From Gammaproteobacteria bacterium (GTDB lineage: Bacteria > Pseudomonadota > Gammaproteobacteria > Burkholderiales > Rhodocyclaceae), in assembly GCA_018819515.1 (NCBI GenBank), contig JAHJPX010000008.1, positions 124,001 to 188,000 on the forward strand: DNA of 64,000 nt. Reading direction: 5' to 3'. Under the pieces are notes generated by a model that was given only the letters and a program-made list of their open reading frames with translations, ran no database searches and was not told the origin of the DNA. The position numbers and the translations under genes are program-made. Numbering within the stretch: the stretch's first letter is position 1; each line of letters starts with the position of its first letter. Of this stretch, positions 7,750-16,008 are shown in pieces.

Positions 7750-10700
7750 CGAATGATCTCCGCGTCGCAGTTGGCGGCGACCTTCTTGATACGGTTCTTG
7801 AGTTCCGGTGTCACGGTCACGCGCTCCAGGGCGCCCGGAATCAACTGGGCAACTTCCCTGGTCTCGCCGTTGACGACGATGCGGGTCTTTTCGAACAACT
7901 CCGAGAGGTCCTGATAGCAGGTCTTGCAGTTGGTGCAATTCGCCTGGTCTTCCTGCGAGAAAGTCACCAGCGCATCGCCGCTCGGCGCGGTGTCAGCCGG
8001 GGCAGCAGCATCGGCTGAAGGCGCGGCAAGGGCAAAGCCTGCCATGGGCACGAAACCGGCGGCGGGCGCCTTGCTCGATGCAGCCAGTTCGGACATGGAG
8101 CGGGCGATGGTGTCGAGTGACGCCTCACGCTGCTTCATCGCCTCCTGATACTGCGCCTGCAGGCTCTCGATGCCGGCGCGGTGGCTGGCGTCGAGCTTGG
8201 TCACATGGTAGCCGCCGAGGTATTGCAGCATGTGCCAGTACTTGCGTCGTTCCTCGACCAACTGGACGACGACGCTGGAGACGGACAGCTTGACCAGCCG
8301 CTTCTGCGCATCGACCGACCAGATGTAAGGTGTCTTTCCTTCGCGGTCCGGCAGACTCAACTCAACGTACTCGCAGACGACGATGGCGTTGGGATCGTCA
8401 GCGGAGATCTTGCGGAAGTGCTTCTTGAAGCGGTTTTCGCCGAGCGCGAAGTGGGCCGGCGTCAGCGGCATCGTCTTCAAAGCCACCTTGCCGTCGTCGT
8501 CGAGGTACTCCAGCGTCGTCGTGCTCCAGGTCTGATCCGGATCGGGGTTGCCCTCGAGCGAGAACCATTCGTTGAGCGCCACACCGCGGCGAGGATCGTG
8601 CACAAACACCGGATTCATGCGGCTCTCGACCGCGAGCCGCGCGTGCCGGTTGGCGGCATCGTCGGCGATGCCGTGCTCGGGCTGACAGGGCGTGTAGACG
8701 TCGAACAATGCCGGCGCGTCGGTGTAGGTGAGAAACTCCAGCGTGTTCTTGAGGAAGTGGCCCTGCAGCGCGGTGCTGGTGGAACAGACGAAGACGTTGG
8801 GGTGGAAGGAGGCGATCAGCCCAAGCTCCTTGCGGTGCTCGTGCTTGCCGCTGTGCAGCGTGCCTATCCGCGCAAGATCGGAGTCCTGGCCGAGGAAGCT
8901 CGCAGTCGAGGCCTGGCCGCCGGTGTTCGAATAGGCGCCGGTATTGAGCACCAGAATCTTGAGCGGCGTGTCGGTACACAGAATGCGTGACAACGCGCCG
9001 AATCCGATGTCGTAGGTGGCGCCGTCACCGCCCACGGTCATCACCGTCGGCAGGAGATTCAACTCATCGACGGTGAATTGGTTCCACGAGAGTTTGTCGA
9101 ACTCCTTGCCGTGAACCTCCGGATCGAAGGCGTCGTCCAGCTCGAGGCGCGCCATGCGCAGGGCGCGCATGTCCTCGATGGCGGCGGCGGACAGCCCCTC
9201 GAAGATGCCCTTGGCCAGCGGTTGCGCGTCCTGGAACAGGCTGTTGACCCACGGGTCGTTGTAGCAGTTGAACGGGAACGTCGACGCATAGACGCTGCTG
9301 CAACCGGTCGAATTGGCGATCACGGCGCCCGCGGGGCCGTTGCCGCCGGGGCCGCTCTCGAACAGGTAGAGCCGCTTCTCAAGGGTCTCGAGAACGGTAA
9401 CGATGCGCTCGCGCCGTTCGTTATCGCTCTTGGAGAGCAGCGTCGACTGTTTGAAGTTCAGGCGTTCGATCAGGCCTTCGAGTTCGCGGATGTGGTCGCG
9501 GCGGCGCCGGTCGAAGATGGCGCGATTGGTCGCCATGACCAGGCGAATCGCCGTCACTTCGCCGCAGCCGCGGCAGGCGCCATGGCCGCCGTTGGTTGCG
9601 TAGTAGTTGGCGCGATCGAGCATCAGGCGCTTGGTCTCGCCGCCGCCCTTGACGGCGCCGTCGACGAAGCGTGCCGGCGTGTTCGGCATCCTGGCGCCAA
9701 ACTCGAAGCGGGCCTGAAGACTTTCCATGAGAGCCGCATCCTGTTCGCGCGCGACCAGGGCGCCCGGGCCGCAGACGTCGACGCACTCAAGGCAGCCGGT
9801 GCATTTCCACGGGTCGACATTGACGCCGAAGAGGCCGCCGCTGCCGGGGTTGGTCTTCTCCATGGCATCGAAGAAGGGCCGCGTCTTGGCGACGGAATAG
9901 ACGGAGAGAATCTCTGCGACCTTGCCGAAATTCTTGAGCACCGTGACCTTGTCGGTATCCAGTGTGCTCGCCGCCTCGGCAACCATTTCGTGCAGCGGGC
10001 GCGGCTCCTTGGTCTGCCGATACATCTCGCGCAGCGCTTCGGCCAGTGTATAGACATGCTCGCGCATCGCCTCCTTCTGGGCTTCCGCGATGTCGAGCTG
10101 GTGGATGGCCGTCGTCAGCAGTTCGTGAATATCGTGGACGTTGTTCGGGATGGCGGCATCCGGACAGACCAGCGCGCATTCCATGCAGCCGGTGCACAGG
10201 TTCGCGTTGAACTCGGGCACCGTGCGGCGGAACAGGCCCTTGTCCTTCCAGGCCGAGGTGCCTGCCGGCATGAACATGCCGGTGCCGGGCAATACCGGCG
10301 CCTCGGAGATGGTGCCTTCGCGGAAATGGCTGGCGACGATGTCGTCGTAGTAGCCGCGGTCGCCGAAGCCGGCGCTGCCCGGAGAGCCGCTGGCGCGGCA
10401 CATGCGCGCCGATATCGCCACGCCGCGGCTGCTGGCCGCAATCGGCAGGGATTCGGCCTTCTTGATGGCGGCGCTGCCATAGTCAACCTTTTGCGTGGCC
10501 TCGATGCCTTCGCGAATGACCGCCATGTTGCCATCGACGACGGCGCCGCCCTTGCTGCCGAACTTCTTGGAGATCTGGCTGCGGATCTTCTCCAGAATCA
10601 CGTCGGCCGATGCATCGGCCGACACGCGATCCACATGGCCGGCGACGGCGCCGATGAAGGCGATGCCCATCATGCGCGTTTCCAGTTCCGGCGTCGGCGC

Positions 10701-12734
10701 ATGCTTCTTGGCCACGGCAAAGGCGTCCACGATGTAGAAGCGAATCTTCCTGTCGCGGATGGTCTTGCGCGCCTGCTCGGGCAACTGCATCCAGACCTCG
10801 GCGGCAGAGAGGTTGGTCTGCATCATGAAGGTGCCGCCGGCCACCAGGCCGCGCAGCGGATTGGTGTGGCTGAAGACCTTGTGGTCCGGCGAGATGACGA
10901 TTTCGACGTCCTCGAGTTCGGCGTTGGTGATCTTGATCGGCTCGGGCGACAGCGTGATGTAGTAGTTGGTCGGCGCACCGCTCTTTTCGGAACCGTACTT
11001 GGGCGCCGATTTGGAGTGCATGCCGAGTACGCCGGCGAGAATGTCGGTCAGCAGCTTGCCGGAAGCGATGGTGCCGTAACCGCCCACGGAGTGGAAGCGG
11101 ATGCGGAACGCCTTCTTCGGCAGCAGGTTCGGGTTCTCGCCGGTGTCGAGCGCCATCAACTCGGTCTCGGGATAGGCCGCCTTCAGGCGGGCCTGCAACT
11201 CGGCGACGCGCGGCGACGGATTCTTGGCGAAGAACTGCGAGCCCAGGTAGACGAGCGGGGCCATGCCGCCCTTTTCCATGTTCTCGAAACCGGCGATCAG
11301 ATGGCGCGGCTGCAGGTCGTGGCCGCCGAGGCCGAAGATCGCGGTGGTGATGCGCGGCATCTGGGTGATCGCGGGGATGCCCGCGTGGCGCTCGCCGGAG
11401 GCGTTCTCGGCGCCCTTGAACAGCGCCTGGGTGACGAAGCTCGTCAGCGCGGTCTGGTCCGAGCGCTCGAGCACGGTGACGGCCTTCTTGCCGTTCAGCG
11501 CGGCGACCAGCTCGGCTTCGGGGAAGGGCTGCAGCAGCTTGATGGAGACGCAGCCGACCTTCCTGCCCTGACTGCGCAGATAGGTGACCACGGCTTCGAC
11601 GTCGTCGGTAACGGAGCCCAAGCCGACCATCACCGCCTCGGCGTCGTCGCACATGAAGGTCTTGACCGGGGTGTACTCGCGGCCCGTGAGTTCCGTGTAC
11701 TCGGCCATCGCCTGATGCACGAAGCGCGGCACATCGACGGCGAAATGGGTGCGATGGTCGGCGGCGCCGGCCTGGAAATCGGGCTGGTTCTGCACGCCGC
11801 CGGTGAGGCTGGGGTTGTTGACGTCGACCAGCGCCGGTACGCGCTGGCGCGTGCCCTTCTCGTGCGCATTCAGCCACTGGCGTTTCCACTGGCCGTGCAT
11901 TTCTTCCGGAATCCAGCCGAGCGTGTCCTTGATGCGCGCGCCCTTGTTGTCCTTTTCGACCGCCTCGGCGTGGGTGTCGAGATAGTGTTCGAGCTGCTTC
12001 AGGTTCTCGGCGCTGATGTTGTCCTTGTTGCGCGCGAGATACTGGTTCTTCAACTGGAATACGCGCCCCTTGGCGCCGTGCAGCAGTTCCTGTGCCACGG
12101 TCTGACACGGGATGCGGCCGGCAGGATCGCCCAGATACTCCTTCAGCAGTTCGGGTTCTGGCATCAGCGCTTCGGAAAGCATGTGGCTGGTGGCGAAACC
12201 GTCCATGGCATTGGCGACCGGTATCAGCGACTGCGAAGCGACGCGATACGAAATGGCCGCCAGATCGGCGGCTTCCTGCGGATTGGAGCCGAACAGAATC
12301 GTGTAGCCGGAGGAGAGGAGCGCATAGACGTCGTCATGGCCTGCCATGACGTTGAGCGAATGCTTGGAGACGACGCGCGCCGCGACCTGCAGCACGAAGC
12401 CGCCGACCTTCTTGCCGACGGTGACGTAGTGCGATTCCAGGCCATAAAGGATGCCCTGGCTGGAAGATGCGTTGGAGACGTACTGGCCGCCGGTCAGCAC
12501 GGCACCGAGCGCGCCGCTTTGCGCCGAATGCTCACCTTCGGGACTGAAAAAGAAGGGGTGTTTGCCCCAGACGTTGCAACCGCCGTCGGCACGCGACGCT
12601 TCGTAGATCTCGGAGATCTCGGTTGAGGGGGTGATGGGATAGCCGATCACGCCGCCACAGACGTGGCCCATGACATGGGCGACCGCGCCATTGCCGTGAA
12701 TGACGGTTGAGATGCCTGGATACTTCGCTTTCAT
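7746..12734 (-). CDS. NifJ-like 2-oxoacid:acceptor (ferredoxin) oxidoreductase, paralogue B, with extra Cys-rich tail
   Basis: 1662 aa, longer than typical NifJ (about 1170-1200). Domains in order: pyrimidine-binding (GYPITPSTEISEIYE), domain II, gamma domain (FHSVGGYGTIASGKLL; KYGSEKSGAPTNYY), two ferredoxin clusters (CTGCMECALVCPDAAIP; CTGCLECVDVCGPG), and TPP domain (GACRGCGEVTA; GGDGATYDIGFGALSR; LNTGAYSNTGGQ). After the TPP domain comes an Ala-rich linker. A last segment of about 65 residues follows, with NCTNCKTC and one distant Cys. The gene is first in the minus-strand unit and overlaps the Nfn-type gene by 4 bp. Its leader is long (about 350 nt from the promoter) and holds the conserved RNA element and an 18-bp hairpin. 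Substrate unknown; the final segment may bind a further cluster or dock the flavoprotein. Confidence 0.88.
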   Translation of the reverse strand: MKAKYPGISTVIHGNGAVAHVMGHVCGGVIGYPITPSTEISEIYEASRADGGCNVWGKHPFFFSPEGEHSAQSGALGAVLTGGQYVSNASSSQGILYGLESHYVTVGKKVGGFVLQVAARVVSKHSLNVMAGHDDVYALLSSGYTILFGSNPQEAADLAAISYRVASQSLIPVANAMDGFATSHMLSEALMPEPELLKEYLGDPAGRIPCQTVAQELLHGAKGRVFQLKNQYLARNKDNISAENLKQLEHYLDTHAEAVEKDNKGARIKDTLGWIPEEMHGQWKRQWLNAHEKGTRQRVPALVDVNNPSLTGGVQNQPDFQAGAADHRTHFAVDVPRFVHQAMAEYTELTGREYTPVKTFMCDDAEAVMVGLGSVTDDVEAVVTYLRSQGRKVGCVSIKLLQPFPEAELVAALNGKKAVTVLERSDQTALTSFVTQALFKGAENASGERHAGIPAITQMPRITTAIFGLGGHDLQPRHLIAGFENMEKGGMAPLVYLGSQFFAKNPSPRVAELQARLKAAYPETELMALDTGENPNLLPKKAFRIRFHSVGGYGTIASGKLLTDILAGVLGMHSKSAPKYGSEKSGAPTNYYITLSPEPIKITNAELEDVEIVISPDHKVFSHTNPLRGLVAGGTFMMQTNLSAAEVWMQLPEQARKTIRDRKIRFYIVDAFAVAKKHAPTPELETRMMGIAFIGAVAGHVDRVSADASADVILEKIRSQISKKFGSKGGAVVDGNMAVIREGIEATQKVDYGSAAIKKAESLPIAASSRGVAISARMCRASGSPGSAGFGDRGYYDDIVASHFREGTISEAPVLPGTGMFMPAGTSAWKDKGLFRRTVPEFNANLCTGCMECALVCPDAAIPNNVHDIHELLTTAIHQLDIAEAQKEAMREHVYTLAEALREMYRQTKEPRPLHEMVAEAASTLDTDKVTVLKNFGKVAEILSVYSVAKTRPFFDAMEKTNPGSGGLFGVNVDPWKCTGCLECVDVCGPGALVAREQDAALMESLQARFEFGARMPNTPARFVDGAVKGGGETKRLMLDRANYYATNGGHGACRGCGEVTAIRLVMATNRAIFDRRRRDHIRELEGLIERLNFKQSTLLSKSDNERRERIVTVLETLEKRLYLFESGPGGNGPAGAVIANSTGCSSVYASTFPFNCYNDPWVNSLFQDAQPLAKGIFEGLSAAAIEDMRALRMARLELDDAFDPEVHGKEFDKLSWNQFTVDELNLLPTVMTVGGDGATYDIGFGALSRILCTDTPLKILVLNTGAYSNTGGQASTASFLGQDSDLARIGTLHSGKHEHRKELGLIASFHPNVFVCSTSTALQGHFLKNTLEFLTYTDAPALFDVYTPCQPEHGIADDAANRHARLAVESRMNPVFVHDPRRGVALNEWFSLEGNPDPDQTWSTTTLEYLDDDGKVALKTMPLTPAHFALGENRFKKHFRKISADDPNAIVVCEYVELSLPDREGKTPYIWSVDAQKRLVKLSVSSVVVQLVEERRKYWHMLQYLGGYHVTKLDASHRAGIESLQAQYQEAMKQREASLDTIARSMSELAASSKAPAAGFVPMAGFALAAPSADAAAPADTAPSGDALVTFSQEDQANCTNCKTCYQDLSELFEKTRIVVNGETREVAQLIPGALERVTVTPELKNRIKKVAANCDAEIIR

Positions 12735-12862
12735 CGTGCCGCGTCCCTATCTGAATGTTATGGTCTATGCCAAATGCAGCTTATCGGGCTGCACAGATAT
12801 CTCTGTTGGGCGCCTGCATTACTCTTTGTCTCTGTTATCAATCTCCAACACGAACTTCCGCA

Positions 12863-12901
12863 CCTTGTGGCGCCCGCGCGAAGCGCGCGGGCGCCACAAG
12901 G
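12863..12901 (-). promoter_or_regulatory. 18-bp perfect GC-rich hairpin in the leader of paralogue B
   Basis: Arms 12863-12880 and 12884-12901 are exact inverted copies with a 3-base loop. It sits between leader copy B and the ATG at 12734. No U-tract follows, so it is not a classical terminator. It could pause or attenuate transcription, protect the transcript, or be a mobile palindrome. Copy A has no such hairpin between leader and gene. Confidence 0.55.
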
Positions 12902-12946
12902 CGAGAATGCAGCTGAACACAATTGTTATTGGCGGGCTTCGCGGCA

Positions 12947-13088
12947 GGTGCCTTGCGGGCGCGGGCCACGGAGCCCATCACGGCGTAGCCGGAAGTTTGA
13001 TCCGGCCAACTTGACAGGGAAGCGGGTGACATTTCCCCAGTGGTCACGGAGGCAGTTGCGCCGCTTCCGTGTTCGTGACATGGGAAAG
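12947..13088 (-). ncRNA. Putative structured leader RNA (copy B) upstream of paralogue B
   Basis: On the minus strand four hairpins match copy A in order: 13071-13045 (loop CGCAA), 13037-13017 (GGGAA/TTCCC), 13006-12988 (GCCGGA/TCCGGC) and 12962-12948 (loop CGCAA, one mismatch). The gaps between hairpins are 7, 10 and 25 nt, against 9, 10 and 26 in copy A. In the first stem an A-U pair of A is a G-C pair here and U-G/G-U pairs become C-G/G-C. In the third stem G-U closing pairs become G-C and A-U. This pattern is expected for a conserved RNA fold. About 210 nt separate it from the coding start. Confidence 0.5.
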
Positions 13089-13116
13089 CATATATGAAAA
13101 TTTCCCCGCAATGCAA
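13089..13116 (-). promoter_or_regulatory. Predicted sigma-70 promoter of paralogue B/Nfn unit
   Basis: Minus strand TTGCAT (13116-13111), 16-bp spacer, TATATG (13094-13089). It is the counterpart of the promoter at 4801-4828. Confidence 0.45.
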
Positions 13117-13152
13117 CAAAGAAGTTTTCTTTTCGCCAGAAAACCTTACGTC

Positions 13153-13169
13153 GTTTCGTCACAGGAAAC
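13153..13169. promoter_or_regulatory. GTTTC-N7-GAAAC site, candidate operator
   Basis: Same 5-base arms and 7-base gap as the core of the palindrome at 4832-4860, but the outer bases do not pair. Its centre lies about 47 bp upstream of the predicted -35, against about 20 bp in the other unit. It may bind the same regulator. Confidence 0.3.
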
Positions 13170-13185
13170 ACGATTTCGCATGACG

Positions 13186-13208
13186 AAAGTCAGCCGTCGC
13201 GGGACGCC
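13186..13208 (+). repeat. Dispersed 23-bp repeat, copy 1
   Basis: Starts AAAGTCAGCC and ends GGGACGCC. It forms an inverted pair with copy 2 (20 of 23 positions complementary, 76 bp apart) between the oxidoreductase promoter and ccmA. Confidence 0.75.
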
Positions 13209-13284
13209 ATCCGGACCGGACTACAGGTACGGATGGCAAGCGGCGCCGGCCGCGACGTCGTGGGTAGTGGGTGAATGCCTCCTC

Positions 13285-13308
13285 GGCGTCTCGCCATGGC
13301 TGACTTTT
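13285..13308 (-). repeat. Dispersed 23-bp repeat, copy 2
   Basis: Inverted orientation: GGCGTCTCGC ... GGCTGACTTTT. Intergenic, 66 bp before the chosen ccmA start. Confidence 0.75.
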
Positions 13309-13373
13309 TCGCTGCGCGGGGCGCCGGGCGCCCGGACCGGATTCCGCCCAATTCGGGCACAATGCAGCCCTCC

Positions 13374-13991
13374 ATGTCCGCTTCCGTGCTTTCCGTCTCC
13401 GATCTCGCCTGCGTCCGCGGCGAACGCCGCCTGTTTTCCGGTCTGGGCTTCGACCTGGCACCGGGCGAGTGGCTGCACGTCCAGGGCGAGAACGGCTCCG
13501 GGAAAACCACCCTCTTGCGCGCGCTGGTTGGCTTGTCGCATCCGGCCGAAGGCGAAATCCGCTGGCGCGGTGAGCCGATCCGCCAACTCGGCGAGGAGTA
13601 TCGCCAGGAATTGCTCTATCTCGGCCATCACGGTGCGGTCAAGGAAGAACTGACACCGCTGGAGAACCTCAGACTGGCGGCTGCCCTCGATGGCCGCACG
13701 CTCGACGACCGCGAAACTCTTGCCGCCCTGCATCGTTTCGGCCTCAAGGGCCGCGAGGAGCTTCCGGTCCGTTTCCTGTCGGCGGGCCAGAAACGGCGCG
13801 TCCTGCTCGCCCGGCTGGTCACACGCAACGCGCCGCTCTGGGTGCTCGACGAGCCCTTCACTGCACTCGACGTCAAGGCCGTCGATATGCTCTCGGCCCT
13901 GATTTCCGAGCATGTCGCCCAAGGCGGGCTGGCCATCCTGACCAGCCATCAGGCCATGCCCATGCCGGGCGGCAAAGCGATAGTACTGTGA
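13374..13991 (+). CDS. ccmA: Haem exporter ATP-binding protein CcmA
   Basis: 205 aa, normal length for CcmA, the cytoplasmic ATPase of the CcmABCD complex that releases haem-loaded CcmE for cytochrome c maturation. Walker A is GENGSGKTT (residues 38-46), the signature is LSAGQKRR and Walker B is LWVLDEPF. The frame stays open upstream to 13275, but family resemblance begins at SVLSVSDLACVRGERRLFSG. ATG 13374 or 13362 are the plausible starts. It opens a nine-gene operon, and its TGA overlaps the GTG of ccmB. Confidence 0.93.
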   Translation: MSASVLSVSDLACVRGERRLFSGLGFDLAPGEWLHVQGENGSGKTTLLRALVGLSHPAEGEIRWRGEPIRQLGEEYRQELLYLGHHGAVKEELTPLENLRLAAALDGRTLDDRETLAALHRFGLKGREELPVRFLSAGQKRRVLLARLVTRNAPLWVLDEPFTALDVKAVDMLSALISEHVAQGGLAILTSHQAMPMPGGKAIVL

Positions 13992-14653
13992 GCGCATTAT
14001 TAGCCATCGTCCGCCGCGATCTCCTGATCGCCATGCGCCGCAAGAGCGAGGTGCTGACGGCGCTGTTCTTCTTCATCATTGTCGTCAGCCTGTTTCCGCT
14101 CGGCATCGGCCCGGAGCCGGCGCTGCTGAAGAAGATCGCGCCGGGCATCCTCTGGGTCGCGGCGCTGCTGTCGACCATGCTGTCGCTCAACCGCCTGTTC
14201 GCCACCGACCACGCCGACGGCACGCTCGAACAACTGGTGTTATCCCCGACCCCCCTCGGCTTGCTGGTCGCCGGTAAAATCATGGCACACTGGTTAACTT
14301 CCGGATTGCCCCTGGTGCTGCTCGCCCCGGTGCTGGGACTGCAATTCGACCTGGAACCCTCCGCATTGGGTGTCCTGGTGGGTGCGCTGCTTCTGGGAAC
14401 GCCGTTGCTGTCTTTGATCGGCTCGATCGGCGCGGCGCTGACACTGGGCGTGCGAGGCGGGGGGGTCTTGCTGAGTCTGCTGGTACTGCCACTGTATATT
14501 CCAGCCCTGATCTTTGGTGCCGGTGCGGTGGAAGCCCATATTTCGGGCCTGGGTGCGTCGGGGCATCTATCGCTGCTGGCGGCGCTGCTGGCGCTGGCCG
14601 CGTTCTTCGCGCCGTGGGCGACCACGGCCGCTTTGAGGATTTCGCTTGAATAA
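13988..14653 (+). CDS. ccmB: Haem exporter membrane protein CcmB
   Basis: 221 aa integral membrane protein with about six hydrophobic helices and the family start MSALLAIVRRDLLIAMRRKSE. It is the permease partner of CcmA. GTG start inside the ccmA stop (GTGA) implies translational coupling; the end overlaps the TTG of ccmC by 8 bp. Confidence 0.92.
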   Translation: MSALLAIVRRDLLIAMRRKSEVLTALFFFIIVVSLFPLGIGPEPALLKKIAPGILWVAALLSTMLSLNRLFATDHADGTLEQLVLSPTPLGLLVAGKIMAHWLTSGLPLVLLAPVLGLQFDLEPSALGVLVGALLLGTPLLSLIGSIGAALTLGVRGGGVLLSLLVLPLYIPALIFGAGAVEAHISGLGASGHLSLLAALLALAAFFAPWATTAALRISLE

Positions 14654-15395
14654 TCGCTTCATCAACTGGTTCAGGTTCGCTTCGCCGCAGAGCTTCTATC
14701 CGCTGGCGGGGAAGATGATTCCCTGGTTCTGGGGGCTGACGGCCATTTTCGGCGTCGTCGGCCTGTGGATCAGCTTCTTCGTGGCGCCCACCGACGCGGT
14801 ACAGGGCGAGGGCTATCGCATCATCTTCATCCATGTGCCGGCGAGCTGGATGTCGATGTTCATTTATCTGGTCATGGCCGCCTGGGCCGGCCTCGGCCTG
14901 GCGCTCAATACGCGGCTGTCCGGCATGATGGCGCAGGCGCTGGCGCCGACCGGCGCGCTGATGGCCTTCATCAGTCTTTGGACGGGCGCCTTCTGGGGCA
15001 AGCCGATGTGGGGCACCTGGTGGGTCTGGGACGCCCGCCTCACCTCGGAACTGATCCTGTTCTTCCTCTACATCGGCTTCATCGCGCTGCAGGCCGCCAT
15101 CGACGACGCGCGCCGCGCCGACAAGGCCGGCGCCATCCTGGCCCTGGTCGGTGTCGTTAACGTGCCCATAATCTACTTCTCGGTAAAGTGGTGGAACACG
15201 CTGCATCAGGGCGCCTCCGTTTCCGTGATGAAGTCGCCCAGCATGGCCCAGACGATGTTGTGGGGCATGCTGATCATGGCGCTGTGCTTCTGGATGTATT
15301 CGATTGCGGTGGCCCTGATGCGGGTCCGGGCGATCATCCTGGAACGGGAAACGCACACTGAATGGGTCAAGGAACTGCCGGAGGTAAAACAGTGA
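14646..15395 (+). CDS. ccmC: Haem-handling membrane protein CcmC
   Basis: 249 aa, six-helix membrane protein. The periplasmic tryptophan-rich haem motif is present (WGTWWVWDARLTSE), with the flanking conserved His in IFIHVPASWMS. CcmC loads haem onto CcmE. It starts with TTG within the end of ccmB; the first residues MNNRFINWFRFASPQSFYP fit the family. Confidence 0.93.
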   Translation: MNNRFINWFRFASPQSFYPLAGKMIPWFWGLTAIFGVVGLWISFFVAPTDAVQGEGYRIIFIHVPASWMSMFIYLVMAAWAGLGLALNTRLSGMMAQALAPTGALMAFISLWTGAFWGKPMWGTWWVWDARLTSELILFFLYIGFIALQAAIDDARRADKAGAILALVGVVNVPIIYFSVKWWNTLHQGASVSVMKSPSMAQTMLWGMLIMALCFWMYSIAVALMRVRAIILERETHTEWVKELPEVKQ

Positions 15396-15574
15396 ACTGG
15401 AACTCTCCGGCCGAATTCTTCGCCATGGGCGGCTACGCGCTGTACGTTTGGGGCAGTTTTATTGTCTGCGCCGCCATCATGGTTATGGAACCGATGCTGG
15501 CAAAGAAGCGTCAGAGGGACATTTTGCGCACGTTGCGTCGCGAGCGCATTGCCGAGGAACTGGACAGACAATGA
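15392..15574 (+). CDS. ccmD: Haem exporter small subunit CcmD
   Basis: 60 aa with one membrane helix (YALYVWGSFIVCAAIMVMEP) and a basic cytoplasmic tail, as in CcmD, which helps release holo-CcmE. I chose the GTG at 15392 (GAGG 8 nt before, overlapping the ccmC stop) over the frame's opening at 15362. The end overlaps ccmE as ATGA. Confidence 0.85.
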   Translation: MNWNSPAEFFAMGGYALYVWGSFIVCAAIMVMEPMLAKKRQRDILRTLRRERIAEELDRQ

Positions 15575-16008
15575 AACTCCGTCACAAACGCATTGCCCTC
15601 ATCGCCGGAGGGCTGGCGGCGGTCGGCCTTGCCGCCGCCTTCGTTCTGAACGCCCTCGACAGCAACATTGCCCTCTATATCACGCCCAGCGAAGTCGCGG
15701 CCGGCAAGGCGCCGCAAGGCAGGGCGTTCCGCATTGGCGGCATGGTGCGGGAAGGCTCGCTCCGGCGCGACAACCTGACCGTGCACTTCGTGATCACCGA
15801 CACGGCGAAGGACATTCCTGTCGCTTACACCGGCATCCTTCCAGACCTGTTCAAGGAAGGAAAAGGCGCGGTAATCCAGGGCCGCCTGGATGACGCGGGT
15901 GTCTTCACCGCCACCGAGGTGCTGGCCAAGCACGACGAGAATTACATGCCCCCTGAAGCGCAGCACGCGGTCGAACAGGCGCAGCGAGCGCAAAAGACAC
16001 TCCAATGA
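15571..16008 (+). CDS. ccmE: Periplasmic haem chaperone CcmE
   Basis: 145 aa with an N-terminal anchor helix (about residues 8-28) and a beta-barrel domain. The covalent haem ligand is His121 in the HDENY motif (LAKHDENYMPPE). It receives haem from CcmC and delivers it to CcmF/H. Start ATG overlaps the ccmD stop; end overlaps ccmF. Confidence 0.94.
   Translation: MKLRHKRIALIAGGLAAVGLAAAFVLNALDSNIALYITPSEVAAGKAPQGRAFRIGGMVREGSLRRDNLTVHFVITDTAKDIPVAYTGILPDLFKEGKGAVIQGRLDDAGVFTATEVLAKHDENYMPPEAQHAVEQAQRAQKTLQ

Noticed and set aside
9078..12626. Very long open frame on the plus strand opposite paralogue B
   Set aside because: It has no recognisable motif and reflects codon bias of the GC-rich gene on the other strand, which has complete NifJ motifs. 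The same applies to other long antisense frames.
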